This document shows, in pieces, positions 1 through 11,494 of a stretch of DNA of 64,000 bases (the first letter of the stretch is position 1; each line of letters starts with the position of its first letter). Origin of the DNA: Bimuria novae-zelandiae CBS 107.79 (lineage: Eukaryota > Ascomycota > Dothideomycetes > Pleosporales > Didymosphaeriaceae); NCBI GenBank assembly GCA_010015655.1, contig ML976685.1, positions 117,496-181,495 of the forward strand, in the 5' to 3' direction. A program made the translations under genes and the position numbers. The notes beneath the pieces are model-generated. The model searched no databases. It saw nothing but the letters and a program-made list of their open reading frames with translations, and was not told the DNA's origin.

Positions 1-1532
1 GGATGGCTTGCGCGCTTGCTCGGCGCGTGTGCGGCCACGTTCTACTTTCTCTCGTCTTTCATGGCTGTAATTGGTATCGATCGGTTCTGGGGAAAAAGAT
101 GGCTGATGCTATTCGGCGCGTCAGGCATGTGCTTGTGTATGGTGTTGCTGACCATCCTGGGTTACCTCTGGCAGGATCATGGTGTTGATGGGGCCAACAT
201 CGCTCAGACAGTCTTCCTGTTCGCATTCCTGTTTTTCTTCGCGTTCGGCTGGCAAGGCATGGCTTGGCTCTATCAGGTCGAAGTTGTGCCTCTCAGAATC
301 CGCGGACCGGCCAACGCACTGAGTACGAGTGGAAACTGGTTGTTCAACTTTGTGTAAGGCACGCTTCCTCTCCCAACTCATTCTAGCTTTGTCGGGTGGC
401 TGACATGTACGACAGCGTTGTCTTTATTGCTCCAATTGCATTTCACAATATCGGATGGAAAACGTACATCATCTTCGCCGCCACGAATTTTGTCATCGTT
501 CCACTAGTCTACTTCTTCTACCCCGAGACCGCGTACCGTTCTCTCGAGGAAGTGGATGTTCTCTTCCATCTCGCCAATGAAGCACCAGGCAACCCTTGGC
601 TCGAAATTGTCAAGATCTCGCTCAGAGAGCCCCTCTGGTTCGGCAAGAAGGGCGACGTTCCCTTCGACTACGAGCACTCTGACTGGCACCAACGCTATGC
701 GCAGCAAACGGCCAGCGGCAGCGGCACGACTCTCGAAGGCAGTGGACATCAGCGAGAGAAGACCAGTAGCGACGAAGGCAGCGGCAGCGGCGGCACTCGA
801 GGCCGAAACAACACGCCCAACGCCGGCATCGGCAAAGACGTCTCCTCTCCTGAAGAAGAAACCCCCTCTTCGTCTGGCACGAACTCTGGACTCAGCGAAA
901 AGCGACTCGCAGAACAATACCGCGCCCACCTCGAACAGCAGCGCCTGCGCAACCGCGAATCGCGCAACTCCACCGGCACCGGCACCACAGCCGTGAGCCA
1001 TCACAGCGAGCGTCCATCGCTCCAGGAAGAACCCCACGATTCATATAGATCAGGGCGTAGCGCGCACTCCGCACATTCTGATCCGCACTGGTCGTCCTCG
1101 GAGATGGCGCCCCCGCCGCTCCGCGTGCCGTCCCGTGACTCCACCCGCTCTAACCGTAGCCACCGCCTCTCGCAGACTTTGCATACAAACTCGCTCTCCT
1201 ACCCTGGCCGCGTCGGTGGATATCCGCGCACACGCTCCGAGGGCGCGCATTACTCCCAGACACAGGCTCCCTCAGGCCTCACGCGCACGGCGAGCCGTCG
1301 CGCGACGTACTTTCCCGATGGAATGGGGTCTGGCGAGAACGACGTGACGTATCTGCCGGCTGGGGTGGAGCAAGAGATTAGAGATGTACTGGGGCGCAGC
1401 GGCGTGGCCCTCAGGGAGGGCGATAGAGTTGTGCTGGGTGCGGAGGGGAGGGCGGTGGTGAGGCCTGCGGGGGGAAGTCGGAGTAGTAGTTTCAGCCACT
1501 TGGTTGCGAGAGATGCGTGGAGGGGACATTAA
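1..1532 (+). CDS. MFS sugar transporter, C-terminal part (5' end outside window)
   Basis: Plasma-membrane sugar/H+ symporter of the MFS sugar-porter family; only the second half is in the window. Exon 1 (1-353) covers the later membrane segments and the conserved stretch ending in NWLFNF. An intron of 62 bp (354-415, GTAAGG...ACAG) restores NFVVVFIAP and the last helices, followed by the family signature PETAYRSLEEVD, a variant of the usual PETKGR motif. After that the protein continues for roughly 280 residues of Ser/Arg/Gly/Thr-rich, probably disordered cytoplasmic tail to the stop at 1530-1532; most sugar porters end within about 50 residues of this motif. The tail keeps one open frame with normal codon use, so it looks genuine. 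Substrate cannot be told. Confidence 0.9.
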
Positions 1533-1813
1533 GAGAAGCAGCGTGTATGATTGACGAGGCGTTGGGGGCGTTGGGGGCGTTGGGGGAACTCTGTGTCGGA
1601 ATACTGTTGTAATGATAATAGTATTGTAAGCCTACACTCGAGTGTACGAGGTCCTCCAAAGCCAGTCCATTTGACCGTCCCTTGGTCCTCCGCACTATAC
1701 CATGATGAGAGTGATAGCAGCGCTACTTGAGTTATATGTTGGACGTCAAGTCACCCTAGGATACATTTTCAGAACGTAGTGCAGACCATCTCACTCGAAA
1801 ACTCCAAGGAGCC

Positions 1814-2887
1814 CTATTTCTCAATCCCCTTCCTGAACTCATTCCTGATACGTTCCTGCTCTTTCTCGTGCGACATGGCAAACTCACGCACGTCGCGAAT
1901 ATCCTCTCCCATGTGCTTCGCAGAAGTCGTTCCGTTCAACATGACGATTCCCAGATCCATAACCAACGCATACAAAGCGACATGCTTAGAGACCGCAGCT
2001 ACGCCCACGGCGCCAGCGCAGTGCTTCACAACCTCCGACTCGAGCAGATGCCGGTTTCCCGTCAGCGTCCAAAACGATTGGTAGGTGATATCGTGCTGGT
2101 CGCAGAAGGAACGGAGGGGAACGTCGTAGTTCGTTTGCGGGTAAAAGCGGTTCTGCACTACGGCCGGCTTGATGTTAGAAGCGTCGTGGATAGCTTGGAG
2201 GATTTGGAGCGTGGTGTTGGAGATGCCGAGGGTCCTGATTTTGTGCGGGACGTAGGATTCTAGGGTTTTCCAGGCTTCGAGTGTCTGGTCGATCGTTGGG
2301 AGGGGCGAGTGGAGAAGGAGGCAGTCAATGTAAGCGTCTTTTTCGGAGGTGTCGTTGGGACGGAGGTTTCGAAGGGAAGAGGCTACGGATGTGTGGATCT
2401 GCGTGGCTAGTGGTGCTGATGGATCGTACAGCATGATAGTCAGATCCTGGCCTGAATGTGGAGGCGCAAGGTCAGCCAACGCAAGTGTAATCAGTCATGT
2501 TTAGTCCTCTGTGTTGACTCAGGATGGGCGTTGCAGCAACTACTTTGATCCGGGACATGGCTTACCAGCAGGCGTGGTATACTTCGTTTGCAGCTGACCT
2601 CGTCAGCGGTTAGGGAAACGCATGCTCACTCAGTACTCACATAGATGTCCCCTCGCTTCAGACTTCCATTCTTGAACACGTCTCTTAGAGCGTCTCCCAC
2701 CAAAGGTTCCTGGTAATGTCTGGGCTGGGCTGCAGTAACCACCTATCTGAACCCTTGAGCGATGGCCGTCTGAACTAATTAGTTTTTTCGTCCGGTCTTT
2801 TTTCCACGCTGTACCGTAAATGAATGGCACCTCCCAGCTCAGCTCGTTCGACACCAGCTTTGAGGCTGCTTTAGTTGGAGATCTCAT
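1814..2887 (-). pseudogene. Aldo/keto reductase, probably inactivated by a frameshift and a nonsense codon
   Basis: NADPH-dependent oxidoreductase of the AKR family that would act on aldehydes or ketones in the cytosol. Reading from 2887: exon 1 (2887-2641) starts MRSPTKAA and holds FIYGTAWKKDR, exon 2 is 2593-2566 (LQTKYTTPAG), exon 3 is 2451-1814; introns 2594-2640 and 2452-2565 are GT-AG. Exon 1 is broken. Four extra bases at 2773-2776 shift the frame, and TAG at 2743-2745 interrupts the stretch that should read GFRxVDTAAQPRHY. The Asp expected there (first member of the AKR Asp-Tyr-Lys-His tetrad) is Val (GTT at 2737-2739). The Lys (QTK) and His (LLLHSP) positions remain. No GT-AG intron could remove the lesions without losing conserved sequence. 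An assembly error could explain the shift but not all three changes. Confidence 0.8.
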
Positions 2888-3416
2888 CCTGTGGTTGGAT
2901 GACGAAGCGAATCGCGTGCGGGGCGGATTGGCGACTGCAACGATCCTGCGACGGCCAACTGTGTAGAGGCTTGGCCGAGGTCATCACAATGTGAATGATT
3001 ATTGCTCGCTGATGATTTGAGGAAGGAAGGGATGAGGTACGAGAGAGTGACGTCCATGGCCGAGAAGGAAGAGTAACCTAATTTGGATTAGCCTGCCTCC
3101 GCCCAAGTGCTATCAAAATTGACACTTTGCTTCACTCTCCCCTGGTTGACGAAAATGAGGATTATAAGCTGTGCTATCAGTCGAAAAGAAAGACTTTTTC
3201 TCACGCCCCTTACGCTGTTAACGGAAGTAAAGGGTGGAGCGAACCCTCTAATATGTCCTGTTTCTCGTCCTCTCTCAAATAATCAACTATTGAAAATCGC
3301 TCAAACATGTGATTGCGCTCTTCTATATTTCGCAGCCCTTTAACCTGAGATGCCCGTAGCTGTGGTGAAAGGGATCGTGAGTTCCTGCACAATATTCTAG
3401 CATCTACGTACCCCAA
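2888..3416. other. Intergenic, 529 bp
   Basis: Upstream region of the broken aldo/keto reductase and downstream region of the amidase, both of which lie on the minus strand. I see no further gene, RNA or repeat here. The short frames at 3107-3343 and 3210-3416 have no family resemblance. Confidence 0.6.
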
Positions 3417-5265
3417 TCACCTACCAACAACCTTCCCCACGTATTCTGCAATTGCAAGCATTTTCTCTTCCTGCAATCTTCTTCCCACCAACTGCAAGCT
3501 CACATGCGCGCCATCATAAATTTCGGGATCATCTACGGCCATCAGCATCAGTTTATGCAGGTCAAGAGCCTTACCAGAAACACTTACAGCTCTCGAAGCA
3601 CGTTCTATCCCTCTCATCCATAGGCTGATAGTCCTTGTCCACCACATCAATTTTCTTATCAACCTCTGTTACGGGAACAACCACGCTTGTGTAATCAAGC
3701 GCGTTGACCCAAGTAGTATATCCGTAGTACGCGTACTTCTCTGGCCTTGCCGCCGGCCACGGCGCAACGGGACCGATCACCGCATCTACACATCTCCCCG
3801 TCTTGCTCAGCTTTGCAGTGCTGTTCCAATACTCCATGTAGTGTTTTTTCAACTCGCGCAAACGAACGTTGACGGCAACAATTTCAGCCGCAGAATACTG
3901 CTTTTCCAGTGTACTGAAGCTGGACACCTGCGGAAGCATTGGTTCACCGGAAAGCGCAAACGCGCCCTTGAGGTCGGTCCCGGCATCGAATTCCCATGTC
4001 TTGAAAGCTTGGTCCAAGATATCGCGATGGGACGGCGGCTGCCATTCGACTACTTCGTGCCCTTGTGAACGAAGGGCATTGACGACGATGTCGATGGCGC
4101 GACGGATAGGTGGAGTTGGAGTGACGATTCCATCGGTTGCTATGACGCCGAAGCATAATTTTGCACCACTGTTGGGGTCCTCGGGGTTTAGTAATGTCGT
4201 TATCTCCCGCTCGTGTGAGTCCCGCCAGGGCATCTCGTGCACGAGAGGATCGTGAAGCCACGGCTGTTGAGACAAGATGGCCTTTACGAGAAGGCGGAGC
4301 GATCCTAAAGTCGGGGCGAGCGGGCCAACAACCGAAAGTATTGTGTTTTGACCGTCCATTGAGTTTGCCATACCTTCATAGGGCAGGCGACCGGTAGATG
4401 GTCGTATGCCATAGAGACCGTTGAACGCGGCAGGAATACGTATGGAACCTCCAATGTCGGTACCGAATCCTACAGGCGCTGTTCACGATAAGCTACTACA
4501 TATCATACATGGATTCCTTTGGCCGACGTACATCCTCTGATACCGATTAGTGCACCTTCACCACCACTCGAGCCACCGGCAGTCAAATTCCTGTTCTTCG
4601 GGTTGAACGTGTAGCCGATAATGTTGTTCATCGTCTCGCCAGACATAAGAGTATGCGGCACACTCGTCTTACAATATAGCACCGCGCCCAAGCTCCTCAG
4701 CTCCCTCACCATCTCGCTTTCGTGTACCTTCTCTTTGCCCGTGCCGGTCTTACCTTCGAAAGTACCAATCCAACCTACGTACCCCATGGTAGTCTCCACA
4801 TCTTTGACGTGAAACTGATCCTTCAAAGATACAGGAAGCCCATGCAAGGGACCAGTCGGTCTGCCATGTTCCGCAAAGTAGGCATCAAGAGCACGCGCAG
4901 ATTCGATTGCGGCATCGAAGAAGACCTCGTGCAGGCAATTGAGCTGCGTGTGAAGTCAACCCTAGAGTCTCTCGTTCATGAGAAATGCCAATTACCAATT
5001 GGTGCGCAAGTGCGGCTCTGTGGCAGAATGCCCTCGCGACTTCTTCTGCTTTCCATTCCCCTTTTGCGGTCTTCTCCACGATCTTTTCCGCATCTGTTTC
5101 CGTTATCGCCACCTCTTTCTCACTCAGAAATCCACTTATGTAATCTCCTGTGACGTCTCTCTTCTCTTCTACAGAAGGCAGATCTTTGATGCGCCATTCA
5201 AGAGGTATTGCCGCAAGGATGGCCTCGCGCTTCTGTTTAGCACGATCCTGCCATGAATCTGCCAT
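3417..5265 (-). CDS. Amidase (acetamidase/AS family)
   Basis: Amidase-signature hydrolase that releases ammonia from carboxamides; in fungi such enzymes (AmdS type) let amides serve as nitrogen or carbon source. Four exons on the minus strand: 5265-4996, 4943-4532, 4478-3588, 3532-3417, with GT-AG introns of 52, 53 and 55 bp, giving 562 residues, the usual family length. The Ser-Ser-Lys machinery is visible: Lys in GLPVSLKDQF, the Gly/Ser-rich GGSSGGEGAL, and the nucleophile segment GTDIGGSIRIP that is restored when intron 2 is removed. The C-terminus keeps YDGAHVSLQLVGRR, as in fungal acetamidases. Start MADSWQDRAKQKR is the first in-frame ATG and matches the family start. No signal peptide is seen, so it is probably cytosolic. 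The substrate is not determined. Confidence 0.93.
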
Positions 5266-6683
5266 GCTTTATCGGAGGCTGAGCCCGGAGCGCGAAGGGA
5301 GCTGCGAGGTACGGTAATCGCTACAGCTTCACAGTAGATTTGAATGATGGACGCGAGAACTTATAATAATATTGAAGTTCCATATCTATAGATACCCTAG
5401 GTACCTCCGCGGTCATGACGTGTGATCCGAGGGGAAGCTTTAATAGCAAAGTGGGGTAAGCTGCGATGGAGCTCCACCTTCCTCATCAGCAACATTGGAC
5501 TGCTTTCACGAGTGTTAAAGAAAGGAACCTCTGATGCAAGGATGGGTTTTGAAGAGCGGAACAACAGCTGTTTGGCCGTACGGACATGGCGTGTGGGTAT
5601 GCTGGCACTCGAACTCAGCGGCTGGACTGGGGCATGCCCAGCGGGGTACAACTCAATGCACGAGGCCGATGCCGAGTGTGAAGTGCAGGAACTTACGAGC
5701 TACATAAATATAAACATTAAATCAGCGACCTCTGAAGTTGTGCGCTGTGTTTCATGGATTTCGGGTCAGTATTGTGGTGTTGCCTGAATGCCATTGCGAG
5801 GACCAGGATGGTGACGAAATGGCTATTCAGAGCCTGTGTTTCATATTCACGTCCTACGGCCTGATACCAAAAGCTGTCGAATCATCTGTTTAATTCACTG
5901 TTGCCTTCGCGTACCTATGTAGGTGCGATGACCGCCTGAAGGAGTTGACGGTTCACGGTCACATGACACCGCGTCGACCAGTCGTCGCGTCGAGCCCCGC
6001 ACGTCGTCCCGCGGCGTCGGTGCGGCGTGGTACAACTCACACCACATCACACTGTTTCCACGACTTTCCCATCTCGCGCCCTAGCACACTGCAATCTGGG
6101 CACAGTGGAAGCCGCCGAGACTGAGCCGTGGTGCGCACGTATTGAGTAGTCGGTTCGTGAACGGAATGTGGTTATTGTGAAGTAAGTCGAATTGTACTTC
6201 CTAAAACTTTCGGGAACAAGCTGGCCTGTTCGAAGACGCCAGATGCTGCAGCGTGATGCGGAAACGAAGTACGAAACAGCCTCGGAGCGTCGTGCCTCCA
6301 GGCACGACATATTCACGCGTAATCGAGACATTAACATTGCGATGACTAAATGCGATGAGTACGTTCGCAGCTAAATTCTTTTCTTTGCTAACAACGCTCA
6401 TTAGGGCTATTGACGACGCAAGAAAGTGGGAACATGTGGTAAGCCAGATTGGAGCAAACACAGTGGGGACATCCCTGGGCTATTGTATAGCAGATGCTGG
6501 AGATGGCATCTGAGCTTTGGGTAACCAGAGTCCCATACAGTCAAAATCCCACAGCGGATGAATCGTCTCCACAGTTCCAGCTCGGCTGCCCCGAAGGAAG
6601 CCTGCGCTGTATGCTTAAACACTCCTGAACGTCATAAGCGGCCTTCATGTGGGCGTCCCCAATTCCTCATAGCCGCATCTCTC
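5266..6683. other. Intergenic, 1.4 kb, no gene recognised
   Basis: Upstream region of the amidase and 3' flank of TSR2. Base composition is normal (not RIP-like). Frames such as 5422-5787 (+) and 6047-6337 (-) are open by chance: no conserved motif, no paired splice sites, no family resemblance. The start of a small uncharacterised gene cannot be excluded. Confidence 0.5.
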
Positions 6684-7299
6684 TCACCGTTTCTTCTTGC
6701 CGACCACCTTTGTGAACCCTTCTTCGTCCACCTCGGGCACCGGCTTCTCCCTCGGTGCCTTCACAACCGGCGCATCTTCCATCTCCACATCACTCTCACT
6801 CTCCTCATCCACGCTATCCCACTCGCCCTCCTGCTCCACCTCCCTGACCTGCACATTCCCTGTATTGACCTCCCTCCCTCTCCTGCTCTCCCACCTTTGC
6901 TTCAGCGCCTCGACCGTCACGAAGTTGCGCTCGCCGACCTCCTGCCGTATCTTGATGATGTCTTGCGCGACACCCACTTCCGTCTCGTCTTCGCATCGTA
7001 CGCCGAATTCATCTTCGAGGAACTGCAGCAGCATGATTTCGATGTCGTCTTGGTCTGTGGAGGGCTCGGCAGCGAAGCGCTCCGAGAGGGCGCCCGCGAG
7101 AAAGTCGCGCTTGTCTGAGGAGTCGGGGCCACCCCATTGGTTTTGGATGGCGACGGTGAGGGTTGCCCAGTTGAACAGTGTGTACCAGATGCCGAGGTCG
7201 AACTGCGTTTGTGCGGGCTCTGAGCGTTGTTAGAGGGAGTGAATTGGTGGGGCGCGACAACGTACCAGAAAGCGCTGAGGGCGCTGAGGGGGTTGCCAT
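6684..7299 (-). CDS. TSR2: Pre-rRNA-processing protein TSR2
   Basis: Nuclear chaperone that binds the ribosomal protein eS26 and is needed for 20S pre-rRNA processing. Two exons: 7299-7266 and 7219-6684, intron 7220-7265 (46 bp, GTACGT...CTCAG), 189 residues. After a short leader (MATPSAPSALSE) comes the diagnostic WGG region, AIQNQWGGPDSSDKRDF, then ETMLLQ-like EIMLLQFLEDEFGVRCEDE, an acidic Ser/Glu/Asp linker and the conserved end DEEGFTKVVGKKKR. All of this matches fungal Tsr2. The start codon is chosen because it is the only ATG giving an exon that splices in frame to the WGG region. A RIP-decayed transposon ends 158 bp upstream, leaving very little undisturbed promoter. Confidence 0.93.
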
Positions 7300-7457
7300 G
7301 ATTGTTGTGGGCGATTGACTGATCTGGTGCAAGGTCTGTGCGTAGTATGAACCAAGCAGATGGAGTAAAACAGGGTGAGCTTGTCTGGTGTTTTGCTGCG
7401 TATGCGCGGGAGGGTTCGCTTGTTTCCCGAACTTTTTTTGGTGGGCTGTTATCGATA

Positions 7458-9550
7458 ACGTGTCCGTGCACTCAACGCCCGGATTCAGTCAACGCCCCGC
7501 GGAACACAAACCACCCTAACTTTTAACGTGCTATAACGCCACTAACATAAGCTTAACTAAGGCTATAGTTAAATAAAATAAAATTACTAAGGCCTAAAAA
7601 TTTTTTATACTAAAATAGCTAGTAAGTATAGCGTTAATTAAAATACGCTATCGCGAAGGCACTAAGTAATTTAAATATTATATATTACTATAAGGTTTAA
7701 CTAATAATAACTTAGTCTTTAGTAAGAGTAAGAGCTTATTATTTATATAGAAAGGCTTATAGCGCGTTACTTACTACTTATAAAAGAGATAATATAAAAT
7801 TTTGCGTAAATAATAGCTAAGAAGCTAGTAAGTAAGAGCTAAGTTACGTAATTTATTAATTAATATAGTATTTATCTTATCTCTTAATAGGTAACTAGTA
7901 TAGATAGCAATTACTATAAAGCTAACTTAAGTAATAAATATAGCCTATATTTTAACTTTCTAGGTAATAAACTTAAGGAATACAACATTAAACATTATTA
8001 TATATATAATATAGATAAAAAGGGCTACCTAATTAGTATTATTAGTAAATTAACATAAGTGTTTAGCAGGTAAATATAAAAGAAAAAAGAAGTTATAGTA
8101 GCTTTTTAAAATAGCTTTTATAAATAAAATACCTTTTTAGCGTGCGTATACGCTAATAGAATAGCTTTATTACTAAGAGTTATTTATTAGTCTACTAATA
8201 AGGATATATAATTAAGCTAGGTAGATAATATCTAAGCAAGAGAATACTAAGTCTTTATTAATTTATTACTTTTAGGTTAAATAAATAATAATATTAGCTT
8301 TATCTAGCTTAAGTAAGTATTTAATTACTATACTAAGATAAAAGCTTAATAATTTTACTAATTACTTATCCTTAGTAACTATAAATCTTATGTTATTATA
8401 GATTTTATTAACTATTGTAATTAGAATAAGATACTACTAGCTATTTTACCTTTTTATTTAACTTATACGCTTTAACTACTTTATATAATACTTTTTAAGC
8501 TTTTTTATTAGCCTACTTAGTTAAGCTTATAACTTGCTTTTAAAAGAGCTAAAGCCTACTTTTAATTAAAAAAAAATTAACTTTTTTCCTTTATTTTAAA
8601 AGGCCTAAATAAGCTCTTTTAAAGAGGAGATAATCCTTAAGTCTTTTAAAGTTACTAGTATATTACCTTTTAATTTAAAGGTTATATTTAAAATATTTAA
8701 GAAAACTACTTAAAATAGTAACTAAAAATTATAAAAAGTTTTTATTTAGTACTTAGTAATAATAACTAGCGTAAACTAGATTGCCTTATATTAGCTATAA
8801 AGTAATAAAAAAAAACGCGTAAAAGCTTAGTTATTTACTTTACTATATTTTTACTAACGTTTAGCTACTTTATTATAAGAATACTAAATTAAGAGAAGCG
8901 TTTACTATAAAAAAAAGTAAGCCTTTAAATATTTAATAATATTAAAAGTACTATAGTAGGGTAGTCTTTTAGTTACTAAGTAAGGCTAGGGAGGCTTACG
9001 TATATTAGTTTATAAAAAAAATGAGAGAAGAAGGAGCAGAGACTTTAAAAAGCTAAAATAGCTAAGTTAAGGAAGGTAGCTAAGCTATATAAAGAAAAAG
9101 TTATAGCGGAAAAGCATGTGGCGCAGGAGGCAGCCAAGGTAGCCAGGAAGAAGGAGAGGACTAAGAAGGCAGCAGAGCACGCTCGCGAAAAGGAGGCTCA
9201 TAATGTAGAAAAAGCTGTATAATTCACCCGAAAGGGTAAGAAAAAGGCATCGTAGCTATTTATATAAATTAATAAGTATTAGAAACGTATAATTAACGCT
9301 ATAGTTACTATAGACGCCTTAAGTACTTTATTAGTAGCTCTACCTAAGACTATGCGGCGTGGCCGTAACGTTAAGCTTCTAAGTAAATATAAATAGTATA
9401 AGTTATTAGTTGTAAGTATAAATATAGCACTCTACTATAAAATATTATAATATTAGTAATTATGTTAGACTTATAGTGTTATTTTAATTAAGGTGTTATA
9501 GTGTTTAGCGGGGCGTTGACTGAATCCGGGCGTTGAGTGCACGGACACGT
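7458..9550. mobile_element. Fot1/pogo-type (Tc1/mariner superfamily) DNA transposon, RIP-decayed
   Basis: Perfect 43-bp terminal inverted repeats (7458-7500 and 9508-9550), starting ACGTGTCCGTGCACTCAACG, flanked by TA on both sides (7456-7457, 9551-9552), the duplication made by Tc1/mariner elements. Length 2093 bp fits fungal Fot1/pogo elements. The interior is about three-quarters A+T with almost no CpA or TpG. A less mutated stretch near 9020-9250 reads, on the plus strand, as a Lys/Glu/Ala-rich segment (EEAAKVARKKERTKKAAE-like) resembling the basic tail of Fot1 transposases. No intact ORF remains. It sits between TSR2 and the GH16 gene. Confidence 0.88.
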
Positions 9551-9552
9551 TA

Positions 9553-10283
9553 ACGGGGCCCCATCCTTCAGTGACTGTTGACGTCTAGCTCCGTTCATTC
9601 TTCAGTCATTAGAGTGTCATCAAAACGGACCTTTCTCGCTGTTCTCTCGATGACAAATGTGGCTGAGGAGACAGGGCTAGCGGGGCGATCACATGAGAAT
9701 GTAAGCCGCACATCATCTCAGGCAGCCGCTGCGCATGGAATCTGCGCTGCTGCACTTCTTCAAGGTTATCCAGCAGCGCGATGCTGACACCATATCTACT
9801 CATTTCTAAGAGGTTACTAGAAATACCAGAACGGCGATTGCTGCAGATATGGCTTCACTGACGCGTCTCTGCTTCACCGAAACGTGAATTGTCTCCACAG
9901 AGTCCACAAGTTCCCAACGAACATTGATTCGGAAAGATAGTATTGGAGCCCCCTGGAACCAATGCGACACGCGATACATCGCTACCGCAATAAATAAACA
10001 CACGGATGCCGTATTGCCTTCGATTTGCCTGGACAGAGAGCGCCTTCTGCTCTTCCTCAACATCCCTTCCCTCTCTAATGCCGCCCGCTTGATGCACTGA
10101 CAATATCATTTCTTTCCATTGCACAGCCACATTCCATCTGTCGTCACGTCAAGGTGCAGTCGTCCCACATGCTTTTTGCCTCAGGTACGACGCCGTGCGA
10201 AGAAATACCATTCTACTTGAGGGCATACGGCTCGCTCTTTCTTTCATCACTACCCCAGAGCGCTTGATGCGCAAAAATACAGA
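9553..10283. other. Intergenic, promoter side of the GH16 gene
   Basis: About 730 bp of normal composition between the transposon and the GH16 start codon. No additional gene is supported. A short pyrimidine-rich stretch lies upstream of the ATG, as is common in fungal promoters. Confidence 0.5.
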
Positions 10284-11494
10284 ATGTCTTCCAATCACGC
10301 AGAGAAACAGCCGGCTTCCTCGGATGGAGAGGTTCCGAAATCACCAGAACTTCCAGACCGGCAGCGACGGGGGTCAAGATGGAACCCTCGGAATTGGACG
10401 CCGTTCGCGTGGATCGTTGTCGGAATAATAGCAGCTCTTGTGGTGGTCGCCGCGGTGGTTAGCGGCGTGCTGGGCGCAAGAGCGAATGCTTATCCTGACT
10501 ACTACAGGATCGATTATCGGTTGAAAGACACATGTATGTTCTTCGATCCGAGCAGACTGTATCAGCGCTGACGAGAACTGCAGATGTAGGAAGCACCTTT
10601 TTCGACGACTTCGACTACTTCACTGGCTACGATCCTACACACGGATTCGTTCACTACGTGGATGCCGAGGGCTCCAGAGCGCAAAACCTCACCGAGACGA
10701 CTTCTTCGGTCGTTACGGACTTGCTTTCGAACTCGTCGACAGCAATCCTTCGTGTAGACACGAGTGACAAAAACGCAACCACTGGCCGTCGGAGCGTCCG
10801 CATCACTTCAAGAAAGACATATGATGCAGGTCTCTTCATCTTCGACATTGTCCACTCGCCCTACGGCTGCGGAACATGGCCCGCTCTCTGGCTGTCGGAT
10901 CCTAACAACTGGCCGAACCATGGTGAAATAGATGTGGTCGAGGCGGTTAATGTGGGAGACACGGGCAATCATATGACTCTGCACACAACGGATGACTGCA
11001 AGATCGGCAAACACAGGCGGCGAAAACAAACTGGCACCGCCGAAACGTATGACTGCCACAATGCCACCAACTTCAACTCGGGCTGCGGTGTCACAGGTCC
11101 ACCTGCTTCCTACGGCGAAGCTTTCAATGCAAACGGCGGAGGTGTCTACGCCACAGAGCTTCGTCCTGAGGGTATTCGAATCTGGATGTTCGACCGCGCT
11201 TCCATACCCGCCGACATCACTGCGCAGAAGCCTGACCCTTCGACTTGGGGTACTGCTCTGGCAGACTTCCCGAACCTCGAGTGCGACATTGGGAAGCACT
11301 TTGGCAACATGTCGATCATCGCGAACATTGATCTCTGCGGAGACTGGGCGGGTCAGCCGAGTATCTTCAGCAGTAACCCGATGTGTACGGGTATGTGTAC
11401 CGACTATGTGGCTTTGAAGCCTTCGGACTTTGAGCAGGCATACTGGGAATTTGGTGGTTTCTGGGTATACCAACAGGTACCTATTCACCGGTAG
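10284..11494 (+). CDS. Membrane-anchored GH16 endo-1,3(4)-beta-glucanase
   Basis: Glycoside hydrolase family 16 enzyme cleaving beta-1,3 (and mixed 1,3/1,4) glucans, likely in cell-wall remodelling. Two exons, 10284-10533 and 10584-11494, intron of 50 bp (GTATGT...TGCAG), 386 residues. The N-terminal 40 residues are polar, followed by one membrane helix (about 41-65, rich in Ile/Val/Ala), so this is a type II membrane protein with the catalytic domain outside. The domain opens with FFDDFDYFTGYDPTHGFVHY and carries the GH16 catalytic motif GEIDVVEAVN (nucleophile and acid/base Glu near residues 198 and 203), then TLHTTDDC and several paired Cys. The start is the ATG giving the cytosolic leader MSSNHAEKQPA. 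The stop lies 90 bp before a transposon end. Confidence 0.93.

Noticed and set aside
504..1037. 177-codon open frame on the minus strand opposite the transporter tail
   Set aside because: Antisense shadow of a biased Ser/Arg-rich coding region; no family features.
5422..5787. 121-codon plus-strand frame between the amidase and TSR2
   Set aside because: No motif, no splice partners, random-looking composition.
10195..10428. Alternative earlier ORF start for the GH16 gene
   Set aside because: It is in another frame; the frame from 10284 yields the expected cytosolic leader, membrane helix and in-frame splice.
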